A stretch of DNA of 64,000 nt from Actinotalea solisilvae (GCF_016464425.1 NZ_JADDKQ010000008.1:26532-90531); one strand, 5' to 3'. Numbered from the stretch's first letter, positions 32,016-40,594 are shown. Translations and numbers: made by a program. The notes: generated by a model from the letters alone, not told the origin.

Positions 32016-32915
32016 ATGGACGCCTCGACCCAGACCCCCAGCGACATCCCCACCGCGCTCGCCGCCCTCTCCGCCGCGGGCGTCACCGCCGCGCCGCCCC
32101 TCGAGGCGGCCGTCACCGACGCCCAGTGGCTCGTCTACGCCAGCTCGGGCGTCACCAGGACCGGGACGCTCGGCGCCTTGGGCGCGGCGATCCCGCAGCA
32201 GACCTTCGGGCTCGACCGGGAGTGGTTCAACGTCGTCCCGCTCGGCGGCGGCCGCGTCGCGTTCCAGCGCGGCGATCTGCTCACCGTCGGGGAGGTCCTG
32301 CCCGACGGCTCGTGCGTCGACGTCCGCGACAACCACCAGGTTCCGATCAACCACAGCCTGGTCGCCGTCGGCGCAGACATGGTCATCTCGTACCTCGTGC
32401 AGACCGGGCCGCACGGGTACGTCGGCCGCGCCATCATCGGCCGCATCCGACCCGACGGCGCGTACGTGCAGCTCAGCGAGTCGCACCTGTGGGACTTCTG
32501 GACGCACATCGTCCCCGTGCAGGACGGGCTCGTGCTCTTCTACAACGCGGAGACGAGGCTGGCGGCCACGGGGCGCGTCACCCCCGACGGCGGCTTCGCG
32601 GACCTGCAGAACCACCCTGGCTTCGACCCGTGGACCCACGTCCTGCCCGCCGCCGACGGCACCCTGTTCTTCTTCCACAAGCCGAGCGGCGCTGCCGCGA
32701 CCGGCCGCGTCGAGGCCGACGGCGGGTTCACCAACCTGCGCAGCGGCACGCCGTTCCTCGGGGGCTGGGGCTTCACGCCGACGCGCGACGGGCGCATGCT
32801 CATCGCCCCGCCGCAGGGCGGGCAGCTCGTCGCGCGGTTCCCGGTGGACGGGTGGCTCGCCGACGCGCGCCCGGTCGCGGGGCGCGTGCCGCCGGGCGCG
32901 GTGTTCGTGCGCTAG
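32016..32915 (+). CDS. Beta-propeller-like (tachylectin-type) repeat protein, unknown
   Basis: A 299-residue protein made of five to six repeats of about 47 residues. Each repeat has an aromatic/His pair followed by V-P, a DG turn, an F-F-Y strand, TGR(V/I) and PDGGF..L. Examples are WFNVVPLGGGRVAF, FWTHIVPVQDGLVLFYN, PWTHVLPAADGTLFFFH and the linker ATGRVTPDGGFADL. This period and motif spacing suggest a small beta-propeller, as in tachylectin-2-like lectins. There is no signal peptide or membrane helix. The start is uncertain (ATG 32016 or GTG 31980). The stop overlaps that of the convergent gene. Carbohydrate binding is a guess from the fold. Confidence 0.6.
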   Translation: MDASTQTPSDIPTALAALSAAGVTAAPPLEAAVTDAQWLVYASSGVTRTGTLGALGAAIPQQTFGLDREWFNVVPLGGGRVAFQRGDLLTVGEVLPDGSCVDVRDNHQVPINHSLVAVGADMVISYLVQTGPHGYVGRAIIGRIRPDGAYVQLSESHLWDFWTHIVPVQDGLVLFYNAETRLAATGRVTPDGGFADLQNHPGFDPWTHVLPAADGTLFFFHKPSGAAATGRVEADGGFTNLRSGTPFLGGWGFTPTRDGRMLIAPPQGGQLVARFPVDGWLADARPVAGRVPPGAVFVR

Positions 32916-33292
32916 GGGCCGAGATCCTCGGAGATCCACGGGACGAGGTTCGGGTTCCGCGGGGCGAAGACGACGCGGTACGGCCGCGGTGAGGCGCCGG
33001 CGTCCGGCGGCAGGTCGATGCGGGTGCGGCCGAGGAGCGCGGCGCGGCGCGTGCGGACCGTCTTCCACGAGCCGTCCGCCGCGCGCCGCTGCAGGGCCAC
33101 GGTGCCGGGGATGGCGGTGACCAGCACGGTGCTCGACGCGGTCCCGCGCCGCAGGGCAGTCCGGCGCGCGCGCTCCCGCACGCGGCGGCTCACGGCGCCG
33201 ATCGGCGCCGCGACGCCCATGGACGCGCCCATGCCACCCGAGCTCATCGGCACGGACACAGCGACGGTCGGTCGGTCGATCGGCTCGGTCAT
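32912..33292 (-). CDS. Hypothetical basic protein
   Basis: A 126-residue protein with a Ser/Met/Gly-rich N-terminus (VSVPMSSGGMGASMGVAAP) followed by an Arg-rich stretch. A C-terminal region reads like one immunoglobulin-like strand set (GTVALQRRAADGSWKTVRT, PYRVVFAPRNPNLVPW). The last part resembles the FlgD/Ig-like repeats of secreted actinobacterial proteins, but no signal peptide is present. GAGGGGG upstream of the ATG could be a ribosome binding site. Its TAG stop is the complement of the convergent gene's TAG inside a shared CTAG. Function unknown. Confidence 0.5.
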   Translation of the reverse strand: MTEPIDRPTVAVSVPMSSGGMGASMGVAAPIGAVSRRVRERARRTALRRGTASSTVLVTAIPGTVALQRRAADGSWKTVRTRRAALLGRTRIDLPPDAGASPRPYRVVFAPRNPNLVPWISEDLGP

Positions 33293-33505
33293 CGGGGCCC
33301 CCTCGCCCGTGCGGTCACTCGTGCGTCGGCGTCACGCCGGGGTCTACTTCCGGACCTTCTCGAACCCGCTGCGCGGGACGACCCGAGCGTGCCCTCACCG
33401 TCCGGTCGGCCGACGGACCCAGGCTAGACGGCGCGGGCCGCCAGCGGCTGCGCCGACGGGGTGACGCCGTCGCGCCGCGTGCCACGTCGCCCTACCCTTC
33501 GCGGC

Positions 33506-33877
33506 GTGGACCTCGATCGACGCCTGGCCGAAGCGCGTGAGCACGACACGGCGACGTGGGCCGTGCTCCTCGAGCACGGGATGCAGGACGGGGCGCCGTT
33601 GACGATCGACAGCTTCTTCCACGCGGACGACGAGGCGCGTGCCCGGTCGCTCGCTGCGGTCCTGACCGACGCCGGTGCGCCCGCGACCGTCGAGGCGTCC
33701 CAGGAGCGGGCCGGTCTCTTCCGCAAGAAGACGGTCTGGTCGGTGCAGTGGACCGCGTCGTTGTGGGCCGCATCGCTCGAGGACGTCATCGAGCACTCGG
33801 CGACGATGCTGCGGCTCGCGGACGCCGAGGGTGTCGAGTACGACGGCTGGGGCGCCCAGGTGCCGTCGAGCGAGTGA
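33506..33877 (+). CDS. RraB-family protein (regulator of ribonuclease E activity B-like)
   Basis: A 123-residue protein with the RraB domain (PF06877) pattern: an N-terminal helix, GAPLTIDSFFHADDEARARSLAAVLTDAG, then WSVQWTASLWAASLEDVIEHSATMLRLADAEGVEYDGWGA. In Escherichia coli, RraB binds RNase E and slows RNA decay; actinobacterial homologues are common but untested. TACCCT seven bases before the GTG at 33506 suggests leaderless expression; a longer in-frame start lacks signals. It stands alone, convergent to the sigma-factor operon. Confidence 0.75.
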   Translation: MDLDRRLAEAREHDTATWAVLLEHGMQDGAPLTIDSFFHADDEARARSLAAVLTDAGAPATVEASQERAGLFRKKTVWSVQWTASLWAASLEDVIEHSATMLRLADAEGVEYDGWGAQVPSSE

Positions 33878-33929
33878 GCGGCGGCCAGGGCTCACTCGAG
33901 GAGGTGTGCGCCCGGAACCGCCCCGAGGC

Positions 33930-35288
33930 TCAGCCTGCAGATGGCCCCAGGTGCCGTGCCAGCACCGTCCGCTCCGCCTCGTTGCCGCACAGCGCGATGG
34001 CGCGCTCGGTCTCGGCGCGCGCCTCGTCGAGGCGGCCGAGCCGGCGCAGCAGCTCGCCGCGCACGCTCGGCAGCAGGTGAGACGTCGCCAGGGCGCCGTC
34101 GGCGGCGAGCGCGTCGACGAGCGGGAGCGCGGCGGCCGGGCCGCGCGCCATGGAGACGGCGACGGCGCGGTTGAGCTCGACCACGGGCGACGGCGCGAGG
34201 CGGCCGAGGGCCTCGTAGAGCAGGACGACGCGCTCCCAGTCGGTCGCGCCGACGGATGGCGCGACCGCGTGGCACTCGGCGATCGCCGCCTGCAGGCCGT
34301 AGGCGCCGAGACCGCGGCCCACGCGACCCGCCCGCTCGAGGGCGGCGCGGCCGCGCCGGATCGCCGAGCGGTCCCAGCGGCGGCGGTCCTGGTCCTCGAG
34401 CAGCACCGGCGTGCCGTCGGGCGCCTCGCGCGCGGGGAAGCGCGCGGCCGTGAGCTCGAGCAAGGCGAGCAGACCGTGGACCTCGGGCTCGTCGGGGACG
34501 AGCCGCGCCAGCACGCGCGCGAGCCGCACGGCCTCGTGCGCGAGGTCGGGCCGCAGCCACGCGTCGCCCGACGTCGCCGTCGAGCCCTCGGTGAAGATCA
34601 CGTAGATCACGCTCAGCACCGCGCCGAGGCGCTCGCGGCGCTCCTCGGGCGGTGGGACGGCGAACGGCACCTGCGCCGCCGCGAGCGTCTTCTTGGCGCG
34701 CGTGATGCGCGCCTGCGCGGTCGCCGTCGGGACGAGGAACGCGCGGGCGATCTCGTCGCTCGTGAGGCCGCCGAGCACGCGGAGCGTGAGCGCGACCTGC
34801 GCCTCGCGGGACAGCGTCGGGTGGCACGCCGTGAACATGAGCGCCAGGACGTCGTCGTCGATGCGGTCGGGGTCCCACAGCACGTCGCCGTCGTCGTCCT
34901 CCCCGACCGGTGCGGCGCCCGACGTCGCCTGCCCCTCGCCGAGCCCGGCCGCGAGCGCCGCGTAGCGCTCGTCCCGGCCGGCGCGACGGCGGAACGCGTC
35001 GATCGCGCGCCGTCGTCCGACCGTGAGCAGCCACCCCGCGGGCCGGTCCGGGACGCCGTCCCGGGGCCAGGCGACGAGCGCCTCGGCGAGCGCCTCCTGC
35101 GCGAGGTCCTCCGCGAGCGCGAGGTCGCCGGTGTACCGGGCGAGCGCGCCGACGATCCGCGCGGACTCGATGCGCCACACCGCCTCGACGGCGTGCCGCG
35201 CGTCCGAGCCGCCGGCGCGCCGTCCCTCGGGCGCGGCGCGCCGCCCCGCCGGTGCGGCGGGGCGGTCGGCCGCGGCGTCGGCGCTCAG
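33930..35288 (-). CDS. ECF-type RNA polymerase sigma factor with C-terminal helical domain (YCII-associated group)
   Basis: A sigma-70-family ECF factor with sigma region 2 (AVWRIESARIVGALARYTGDLALAEDLAQEALAEAL, PAGWLLTVGRRRAIDAFRRR) and region 4 (LTLRVLGGLTSDEIARAFLVPTATAQARITRAKK). About 200 extra C-terminal residues form a helical, TPR-like domain (EVHGLLALLELTAARF, WERVVLLYEALGRLAPSPVVELNRAVAVS). This architecture and a YCII/DGPF partner define the ECF42-like group; no anti-sigma factor is present. The start is unusual: homology demands residues before VWRIES, but no ATG/GTG exists there. A CTG at 35288 overlaps the upstream TGA (CTGA) and is proposed. The alternative GTG at 35180 would trim region 2. 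Confidence 0.85.
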   Translation of the reverse strand: MSADAAADRPAAPAGRRAAPEGRRAGGSDARHAVEAVWRIESARIVGALARYTGDLALAEDLAQEALAEALVAWPRDGVPDRPAGWLLTVGRRRAIDAFRRRAGRDERYAALAAGLGEGQATSGAAPVGEDDDGDVLWDPDRIDDDVLALMFTACHPTLSREAQVALTLRVLGGLTSDEIARAFLVPTATAQARITRAKKTLAAAQVPFAVPPPEERRERLGAVLSVIYVIFTEGSTATSGDAWLRPDLAHEAVRLARVLARLVPDEPEVHGLLALLELTAARFPAREAPDGTPVLLEDQDRRRWDRSAIRRGRAALERAGRVGRGLGAYGLQAAIAECHAVAPSVGATDWERVVLLYEALGRLAPSPVVELNRAVAVSMARGPAAALPLVDALAADGALATSHLLPSVRGELLRRLGRLDEARAETERAIALCGNEAERTVLARHLGPSAG

Positions 35289-35704
35289 AGCTGGCCGGTC
35301 CGGACCCGCCACTCGCGCTCCTTGCGGATCCACTCGTTGTCCTGCGGGAACTCGTCGATGCTGGCGACGCGGCGGATCTCGGCCTTCATGCCGGGACCCC
35401 CGAGCGGCGCGCGCTTGGCCCACTCGACGGCCTCCTCGATCGACGCGACGTCGAGGATCCAGAACCCGCCGAACAGCTCCTTCGTCTCGCCGTACGGGCC
35501 GTCGGTCACGACCGGCGGCTGCGACGAGTAGTCGACGACGACGCCCTTCGCCGCGTCGTCGAGGCCCTCGGCCGCGACGAGCACGCCGGCCCGGATCATC
35601 TCGTCGTTGTAGCGGCCCATCGCGTCCATGACCTGCTCGAAGTCGACGTCGGCGAACGCGGCCTCGGCCTCGTCGGTCGAGCGCATGATCAGCATGTACT
35701 TCAC
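35285..35704 (-). CDS. YCII-related (DGPF-domain) protein
   Basis: A 139-residue ferredoxin-like-fold protein of the YCII family: MKYMLIMRSTDEAEAAFAD at the start, MDAMGRYNDEMIRAGVLVAAEGL, then the signature VTDGPYGETKELFGGFWIL and IEEAVEWAKRAP. The PFxE-type central motif and DGPY are typical of proteins encoded with ECF sigma factors, where they are thought to affect sigma activity. GAGGAG lies upstream of the GTG start. The stop codon overlaps the proposed start of the sigma-factor gene, so the two form a coupled operon with YCII first. Confidence 0.9.
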   Translation of the reverse strand: MKYMLIMRSTDEAEAAFADVDFEQVMDAMGRYNDEMIRAGVLVAAEGLDDAAKGVVVDYSSQPPVVTDGPYGETKELFGGFWILDVASIEEAVEWAKRAPLGGPGMKAEIRRVASIDEFPQDNEWIRKEREWRVRTGQL

Positions 35705-35812
35705 GGTGGTCTCCTCAGCCTGGGCAGGTCCCTCTCGGACCCTCTCACCCCCAGGTCGAACGGCGGTACCCGCGGATCGACACGAGCCGCGGGCGGATCC
35801 AGCCGGGTGCCC

Positions 35813-36232
35813 TCACTCCTCGGAAGACCCAGCCGCGCGTCGTGCCGTGGTTCCGGTGGCGGCCCCTGCTGCCTGATCGAGGGGCGGCTCCCAGCGGCGG
35901 GCGTAGCGCGCCATGGGCTGGAGGGAGCGGAGGAGCTCCACGCCGCGTTCGGAGAGTCGGTAGGAGATGGTCACGGGGGTGGTGGGCTCGACAGCACGGA
36001 CGACGAGTCCGGCCGCTTCGAGCTCGCGGAGACGCACGCTGAGCATGCGACCGGAGAGCCCCTGGACGCGGCGCTCGATCTCGGTGAAGCGCTCGGCGCC
36101 CGTGCCGAGGGCGAGGAGGATGCCGCTGGACCATCGCCTGCCGACGATCTCCATGACGCCGGCGATCCTGCGGCACTCCTCGTCATCGATGCGCAGGGGC
36201 GTGCGGGAGGCTCCTGCCTCGGCGTGGCTCAC
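35813..36232 (-). CDS. HxlR-family winged-helix regulator
   Basis: A 139-residue regulator: VMEIVGRRWSSGILLALGTGAERFTEIERRVQGLSGRMLSVRLRELEAAGLV is a textbook HxlR DNA-binding core, followed by the wing (VTISYRLSERG) and a helix for dimerisation. Most HxlR proteins have a redox-active cysteine near the N-terminus; here it appears as ECRRIAG. It is divergent from the large flavin-enzyme fusion gene, and the 64-base gap contains its leaderless promoter (TACTTT-N6-GTG) and an inverted repeat. It probably controls the flavoenzyme in response to electrophiles or oxidants (inference). Confidence 0.88.
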   Translation of the reverse strand: MSHAEAGASRTPLRIDDEECRRIAGVMEIVGRRWSSGILLALGTGAERFTEIERRVQGLSGRMLSVRLRELEAAGLVVRAVEPTTPVTISYRLSERGVELLRSLQPMARYARRWEPPLDQAAGAATGTTARRAAGSSEE

Positions 36233-36238
36233 GTACGC

Positions 36239-36254
36239 AAAGTAAGCAGGTTAC
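36239..36254. promoter_or_regulatory. HxlR promoter and candidate operator
   Basis: TACTTT (minus strand, 36239-36244) lies six bases before the GTG at 36232. GTAA-GCAGG-TTAC (36242-36254) is a small inverted repeat overlapping it. GTAC/GTAAG half-sites are typical for HxlR proteins. Confidence 0.45.
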
Positions 36255-36296
36255 CGGTGGTTTGTCGAGGACGAGCCGTGCCCGGATGCTCGAGGC

Positions 36297-38624
36297 ATGC
36301 CCGACTACCGTCACCCCCTGCGCTTCGGCAGCTTCGTCACTCCGATCGCGGCCGCCCCGCAGCGCCCGGTCGACCTCGCCCTGTTCAGCGAGGAGCTGGG
36401 CCTGGATCTCGTCACGTTCCAGGACCACCCGTACCAGCCGGTGTTCCAGGACACCTGGACCCTGATGTCCTGGGTTGCGGCGAGGACCTCACGCATCCAC
36501 GTCTCGGGGAACGTGCTGAACCTCCCGCTGCGGCAGCCCGCCGTGCTCGCACGGGCGGTGGCGAGCCTGGACCAGCTCAGCGGCGGGAGGGCCGAGCTGG
36601 GGATCGGCACGGGCGGGTACTTCGACGCGATGGCGACGATGGGTGCGCCGCTCCTGACCCCTGCCGAGGCGGTCAGCGGCCTGGACGAGGCGCTGGACAT
36701 CATCCGGGGCATCTGGGACACCACTGACCCGTCGCCGTTGCACGTGGAGGGCAGGTATCACCGGGTGACGGGAGCGGCTCGGGGGCCGGCTCCGGCGCAC
36801 GAGGTCCCCATCTGGGTGGGTGCGTACAAGCCGCGGATGCAGCGCATCCTGGGACGCAAGGGGGACGGCTGGTTGCCGAGCCTGCCGTGGCTGAAGCCCG
36901 GCGACATCGAGCGCGGCAACCACATCATCGACGACGCTGCCCGGGAGGCCGGCCGCGACCCGCGGGCCGTCACCCGGCTGATGAACGTGACGCCGCAGTA
37001 CGACGCGGAGGACCTGGCCGAGCTCGCGGTCGTCCACGGGATCAGCGTGTTCATCATGGGCTCGGACGACCCGCGCGAGATCCGCACGTTCGCCACTCGG
37101 ACGGCCCCGCACATCCGCGACCGGGTCGAGAAGGCGCGTCGAGCGTCGAGTTCCACGGTCGCACGACCGGCGGCGCGGGTCTTCGCCCGCGACCCGATCC
37201 CCGAGGCGCTCGCGTCCCGGGCACTGCTGCCCGGAGACCGCGGCTACGACCGGTACACGTCGGGCTACTTCCGTGGCGCCCGGCCAGGTCTGATCCTTCG
37301 TCCGGAGTCCCCGGCGGAGGTGCAGGACGCAGTGCGGTTCGCCGCCCGCCACCAGGACCTGCCCCTGGGCCTGTTCAGCGGAGGCCACGGCCTCTCGGGA
37401 CGGTCGTTGAACGACGGGGGGATCGTCATCGCCCTCGACGCCCTGAACGGGATCGAGGTGAGCGACGGGAACCGGGTCCGGGTAGGCCCGGGCGCCCGCT
37501 GGGGCGAGGTCGCGAAGGCGCTCTCCCCGCACGGTCTCGCGATCACCGCGGGCGACCACGGCGGCGTCGGCGTCGGCGGGTTGGCCACCACGGCAGGGAT
37601 CGGATGGTTCGCCCGCGAGCGGGGCCTCACGATCGACCACCTCCGCTCGGTGGACATCGTCACCGCGGACGGTGAGCTCGTCCGCGCGAGCGCGACGGAG
37701 AGCCCTGACCTGTTCTGGGCCGTGCGAGGCGCGGGCGCGAACTTCGGCGCCGTGGTCTCGTTCGAGTTCCGGGCGCACCCGGTCGCCGAGCAGGTCGGGT
37801 TCGCGATGCTCGTCCTCGTGCCCGACGACATGACCGCGTTCCTCGAAGGATGGGGTACGGCGATCGAGGCCGCCGATCCGACCGTGACCGGGACGATCAT
37901 GATCGGCCCCTCCAGGCCTGGCGCACGGCCAGCGGTGCAGGCGCTGATCGTCGTCGACGAGCACGACCCCGACGCGGTCGTGGAGCGGCTGCAGCCGTTC
38001 GCACGGCTCGCGCCGCTGGCGAACCAGTCCGTCCAGATGGTCCCCTACGCGGCGCTTCTCGAGCTCCCCGTCGGCGGCGAGCAGCAGCACGGGCGCGGCG
38101 AGCCGCACGCGCACTCGGGCCTGGTCCGTCACATCGACCACGAGGTCGCGGTGAGGCTCACGGAGCTTGTGTCGTCCCGGTCGTCGTTCATCCTGACCAT
38201 CCGTTCCGCCGGAGGCGCGGTCGGGAACGTCTCGTCGGACGCCGCGGCGTACGGATGGCGGGACGCGAACTTCCTCATCGCGATGCTCGGCGGCGGTACG
38301 GGCGAGGTCGAGCAGCGATGGGCGGACCTCGTCCCGGTCCTGGAAGGCATGTACCTCAGCTTCGAGACCGACACCGGCCCCGAGGTCCTTGCCCGCGCGT
38401 TCCCGCCCGCGCACCTGAGGCGACTGCGCCGACTGAAGGCGGCGTGGGACCCGACCGGCCTGTTCCGCGACAACTTCCCCATCGCACCCGACCCGGCAGA
38501 CGTCCAGCCCACCGACCCTGCATCTCGGACGAGGCCACCCTCGGACCACTCCGTTCGTGTCCCGTCCCGTGACGAGAACGGTTCCGATGGCTTCGCCTCG
38601 TCGCTCAGTCGAGGACGGCCTTGA
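36297..38624 (+). CDS. Fusion of luciferase-like monooxygenase and berberine-bridge-type FAD oxidase
   Basis: A 775-residue two-domain protein. Residues 1 to about 285 are a luciferase-like (LLM) TIM barrel: LRFGSFVTPIAAAPQRPVDLA, ASLDQLSGGRAELGIGTGGY, VPIWVGAYKPRM, which would use reduced flavin and oxygen. From about 320 a PCMH FAD domain begins: GLILRPESPAEVQDAV, LPLGLFSGGHGLSGRSLNDGG (the His is the usual covalent flavin attachment site), VRVGPGARWGEVAKAL, and LRSVDIVTADGELVRASATE. It ends in a BBE-like C-terminus (LRRLKAAWDPTGLFRDNFPI). The second, Cys-type flavin attachment is absent. The frame is open throughout with no internal start or stop evidence for two genes. The C-terminal 40 residues are low-complexity and overlap the convergent gene by 20 bases. 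Confidence 0.85.
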   Translation: MPDYRHPLRFGSFVTPIAAAPQRPVDLALFSEELGLDLVTFQDHPYQPVFQDTWTLMSWVAARTSRIHVSGNVLNLPLRQPAVLARAVASLDQLSGGRAELGIGTGGYFDAMATMGAPLLTPAEAVSGLDEALDIIRGIWDTTDPSPLHVEGRYHRVTGAARGPAPAHEVPIWVGAYKPRMQRILGRKGDGWLPSLPWLKPGDIERGNHIIDDAAREAGRDPRAVTRLMNVTPQYDAEDLAELAVVHGISVFIMGSDDPREIRTFATRTAPHIRDRVEKARRASSSTVARPAARVFARDPIPEALASRALLPGDRGYDRYTSGYFRGARPGLILRPESPAEVQDAVRFAARHQDLPLGLFSGGHGLSGRSLNDGGIVIALDALNGIEVSDGNRVRVGPGARWGEVAKALSPHGLAITAGDHGGVGVGGLATTAGIGWFARERGLTIDHLRSVDIVTADGELVRASATESPDLFWAVRGAGANFGAVVSFEFRAHPVAEQVGFAMLVLVPDDMTAFLEGWGTAIEAADPTVTGTIMIGPSRPGARPAVQALIVVDEHDPDAVVERLQPFARLAPLANQSVQMVPYAALLELPVGGEQQHGRGEPHAHSGLVRHIDHEVAVRLTELVSSRSSFILTIRSAGGAVGNVSSDAAAYGWRDANFLIAMLGGGTGEVEQRWADLVPVLEGMYLSFETDTGPEVLARAFPPAHLRRLRRLKAAWDPTGLFRDNFPIAPDPADVQPTDPASRTRPPSDHSVRVPSRDENGSDGFASSLSRGRP

Positions 38625-39531
38625 TGACGGCCACCGAGACGTCGAACCAGCGGCGGTCCTCGTCGTTCAGGCCGCCCGGGCGCTCGGCGGCGTCCTCGAT
38701 CGCCCACAGGACGTTGCACATCATCCGGAAGACGACCCAGTCGCGCGTGCGGTCGTGGTCGAGGCCGCCGACGTCGGTCAGCACGTCCATCCGCCGGCGC
38801 AGCGCCCACCGCAGGTCGCCCGACGCGACCGCCTCGTCCCAGCGGTTCCACAGCATGGGCGCGACCTCGTAGTGGGGGTCGCCCGAGACCGGCTTGGGGT
38901 CGATGACGAGCCACGGCTCGCGCTCGGCCGCGAGCACGTTGAGGTGGTGCAGGTCGGTGTGGATCATCGTGCCGTCGGTGGCCGGGTCGGCCAGGAACGC
39001 CCGGCCGAGCGCGACCGCCTGCTCGACGAACCGGTGCGGCACGGGTGCGTTGCGCGGGAGGGCGGCGAGGCCCTCGGTCCAGCGGGCGACCCACGAGGAG
39101 AGCGGCGTCAGCTGCGGGAGCGCGGGGACGTGCAGGCGGCTGTAGAGCCGCCCGACCACCTCGCACGCCTCGTCGTCCGGGACCGTGAGCAGGTCTGCGG
39201 TGTGGGCGCGCTCGAGCAGCAGGGCGTACCGGTGGGGATCGGCGCGCAGCAGCTCGACCGCCCCGCCGCCGTGCCAGCGCTGGAGCGCCAGGTGCTCCGT
39301 CATCGCCTCCTCGTGCGGCCACGTCACCTTGAGGACCGCTGCGCGGTCCGTCGCGGTGCGGACCGGCACGGCGAGCGCGCACTCGCCGTGGCGCGCGTCG
39401 CCATCCGGCCGCAGGTCCCACTCCGCGAGCAGGTCCCGGACGAGGCGCGGCAGCGCGTCGAGCCAGTCCGCCCACGCGGGGCCGAGCGCGGCGCGCGCGG
39501 CGAACGCGGGCGGGATCGCGACCGGGCTCAT
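38605..39531 (-). CDS. APH(6)-type aminoglycoside/hydroxyurea kinase family protein
   Basis: A 308-residue kinase-like protein of the APH_6_hur family (PF04655), which includes streptomycin 6-phosphotransferases. Signatures: GECALAVPVRTATDRAAVLKVTWPHEEAMTEHLAL (ATP-binding Lys and Glu), MIHTDLHHLNVLAAEREPWLVIDPKPVSGDPHYEVAPMLWNRWDE (catalytic Asp and DxD region with the family-specific WLVIDPK). Many chromosomal members do not confer resistance, so a drug phenotype is not claimed. The ATG overlaps the TGA of mutY (ATGA), indicating coupled translation, an unexpected operon partner. Convergent overlap of 20 bases with the flavoenzyme fusion. Confidence 0.85.
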   Translation of the reverse strand: MSPVAIPPAFAARAALGPAWADWLDALPRLVRDLLAEWDLRPDGDARHGECALAVPVRTATDRAAVLKVTWPHEEAMTEHLALQRWHGGGAVELLRADPHRYALLLERAHTADLLTVPDDEACEVVGRLYSRLHVPALPQLTPLSSWVARWTEGLAALPRNAPVPHRFVEQAVALGRAFLADPATDGTMIHTDLHHLNVLAAEREPWLVIDPKPVSGDPHYEVAPMLWNRWDEAVASGDLRWALRRRMDVLTDVGGLDHDRTRDWVVFRMMCNVLWAIEDAAERPGGLNDEDRRWFDVSVAVIKAVLD

Positions 39532-40472
39532 GCCGGCAGCTCGACGGCGTCGGCGGTGGAGAGGGTCGCGCGCTCCTCAGCCGCCACGGGCCCGCCCGGC
39601 AGCCGGTACGCCGGGCCGCGGTCGTCGTCGACAGCGACCGCGAGGCCGTCCGCGAGCAACGAGGCGAGCACCCGCGCGCGCTGGTCGTCCTCGGGCCACA
39701 GGGGCGCGAGGTCGCCGTCGGTCAGCGGGTGGGCGGCGTCGCGCAGGGCCGCCATGACGCGGCCGCGCGCCTGGCGGTCGGTGCCGTGCCACGCCTGCCG
39801 GCGCCGTCGGCCCGCGAGCTCGTCGGGCGGCATCCCGGCCAGGCGCCAGCGGCAGCGGTCGGCCACGGGGCAGGCGTCGCAGCGCGGGGACCGCGCGGTG
39901 CAGACCAGCGCCCCGAGCTCCATGACCGCGGCGTTCCACCGCGCGGACGCCGCGTCGTCCTCGGGCACGACGTCGCCCGCGCGCCGCAGCTCGGCGCTCG
40001 ACAGGTGCGGTGCCGGCAGGGCGCGTCCCTCGAGCGCGCGGGCGAGGACGCGCCGCACGTTCGTGTCGACGACGACGGCGCGCCGGCCGCGCGCGAAGGC
40101 GGTGACCGCGGCCGCGGTGTACGTGCCGATCCCGGGCAGGTCGACCAGCGCCGCCTCGCCGTCTGGCAGGTCGCCGTCGTGCCGCGCGACGACGACGCGC
40201 GCGCACTCCTGGAGGCGCAGCGCGCGCCGCGGGTAGCCCAGCCGGCCCCACGCGCGCAGCACGTCGTCGGGCCGTGCGGCGGCAAGGTCCGCGGCGGTCG
40301 GCCAGCGCTGCATCCAGGCCCGCCACACGGGCTCGACCCGCGCGACGGGCGTCTGCTGGAGCATGACCTCGCTCACGAGGACGCCCCACGCGGTGCGGTC
40401 CGCGTGCCGCCACGGCAGCTCCCGCGCGTGCGCGTCGAACCAGGCGACGACGGGCTCGACGAGGGCGTGCAC
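39528..40472 (-). CDS. mutY: A/G-specific adenine DNA glycosylase
   Basis: A 314-residue DNA glycosylase that removes adenine mispaired with 8-oxoguanine. N-terminal WFDAHARELPWRHADRTAWGVLVSEVMLQQTPVARVEPVW is diagnostic. The helix-hairpin-helix is LVDLPGIGTYTAAAVTAFA with catalytic Asp in VVVDTNVRRVLAR. The 4Fe-4S cluster cysteines are CTARSPRCDACPVADRC. The C-terminal region is shorter than the full MutT-like domain of E. coli MutY, as is normal in actinobacteria. The GTG at 40472 is selected because the protein starts just before the conserved WF; upstream in-frame sequence is Arg-rich and not conserved-looking. Confidence 0.92.
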   Translation of the reverse strand: MHALVEPVVAWFDAHARELPWRHADRTAWGVLVSEVMLQQTPVARVEPVWRAWMQRWPTAADLAAARPDDVLRAWGRLGYPRRALRLQECARVVVARHDGDLPDGEAALVDLPGIGTYTAAAVTAFARGRRAVVVDTNVRRVLARALEGRALPAPHLSSAELRRAGDVVPEDDAASARWNAAVMELGALVCTARSPRCDACPVADRCRWRLAGMPPDELAGRRRRQAWHGTDRQARGRVMAALRDAAHPLTDGDLAPLWPEDDQRARVLASLLADGLAVAVDDDRGPAYRLPGGPVAAEERATLSTADAVELPA

Positions 40473-40594
40473 CGGCTCATCATCCCCGACGCCTGCGACA
40501 CGCGCGGGCGCGGGCGGCGCCCGCCGGCGGGACGCGGGCGACACGCGGCGGCGCGTGCGCGGCGCGGCTCCCGGGGCGCCGGGCCTCCCGGTCG

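Noticed and set aside
38545..38600. Bidirectional terminator between the flavoenzyme fusion and the APH-like gene
   Set aside because: Only an imperfect stem (CCGTTCGT with ACGAGAACGG) is visible and it lies inside coding sequence of one gene.
38605..39531. Streptomycin resistance gene
   Set aside because: The family match is good, but chromosomal APH(6)-like kinases are widespread without resistance; context (mutY) gives no support.
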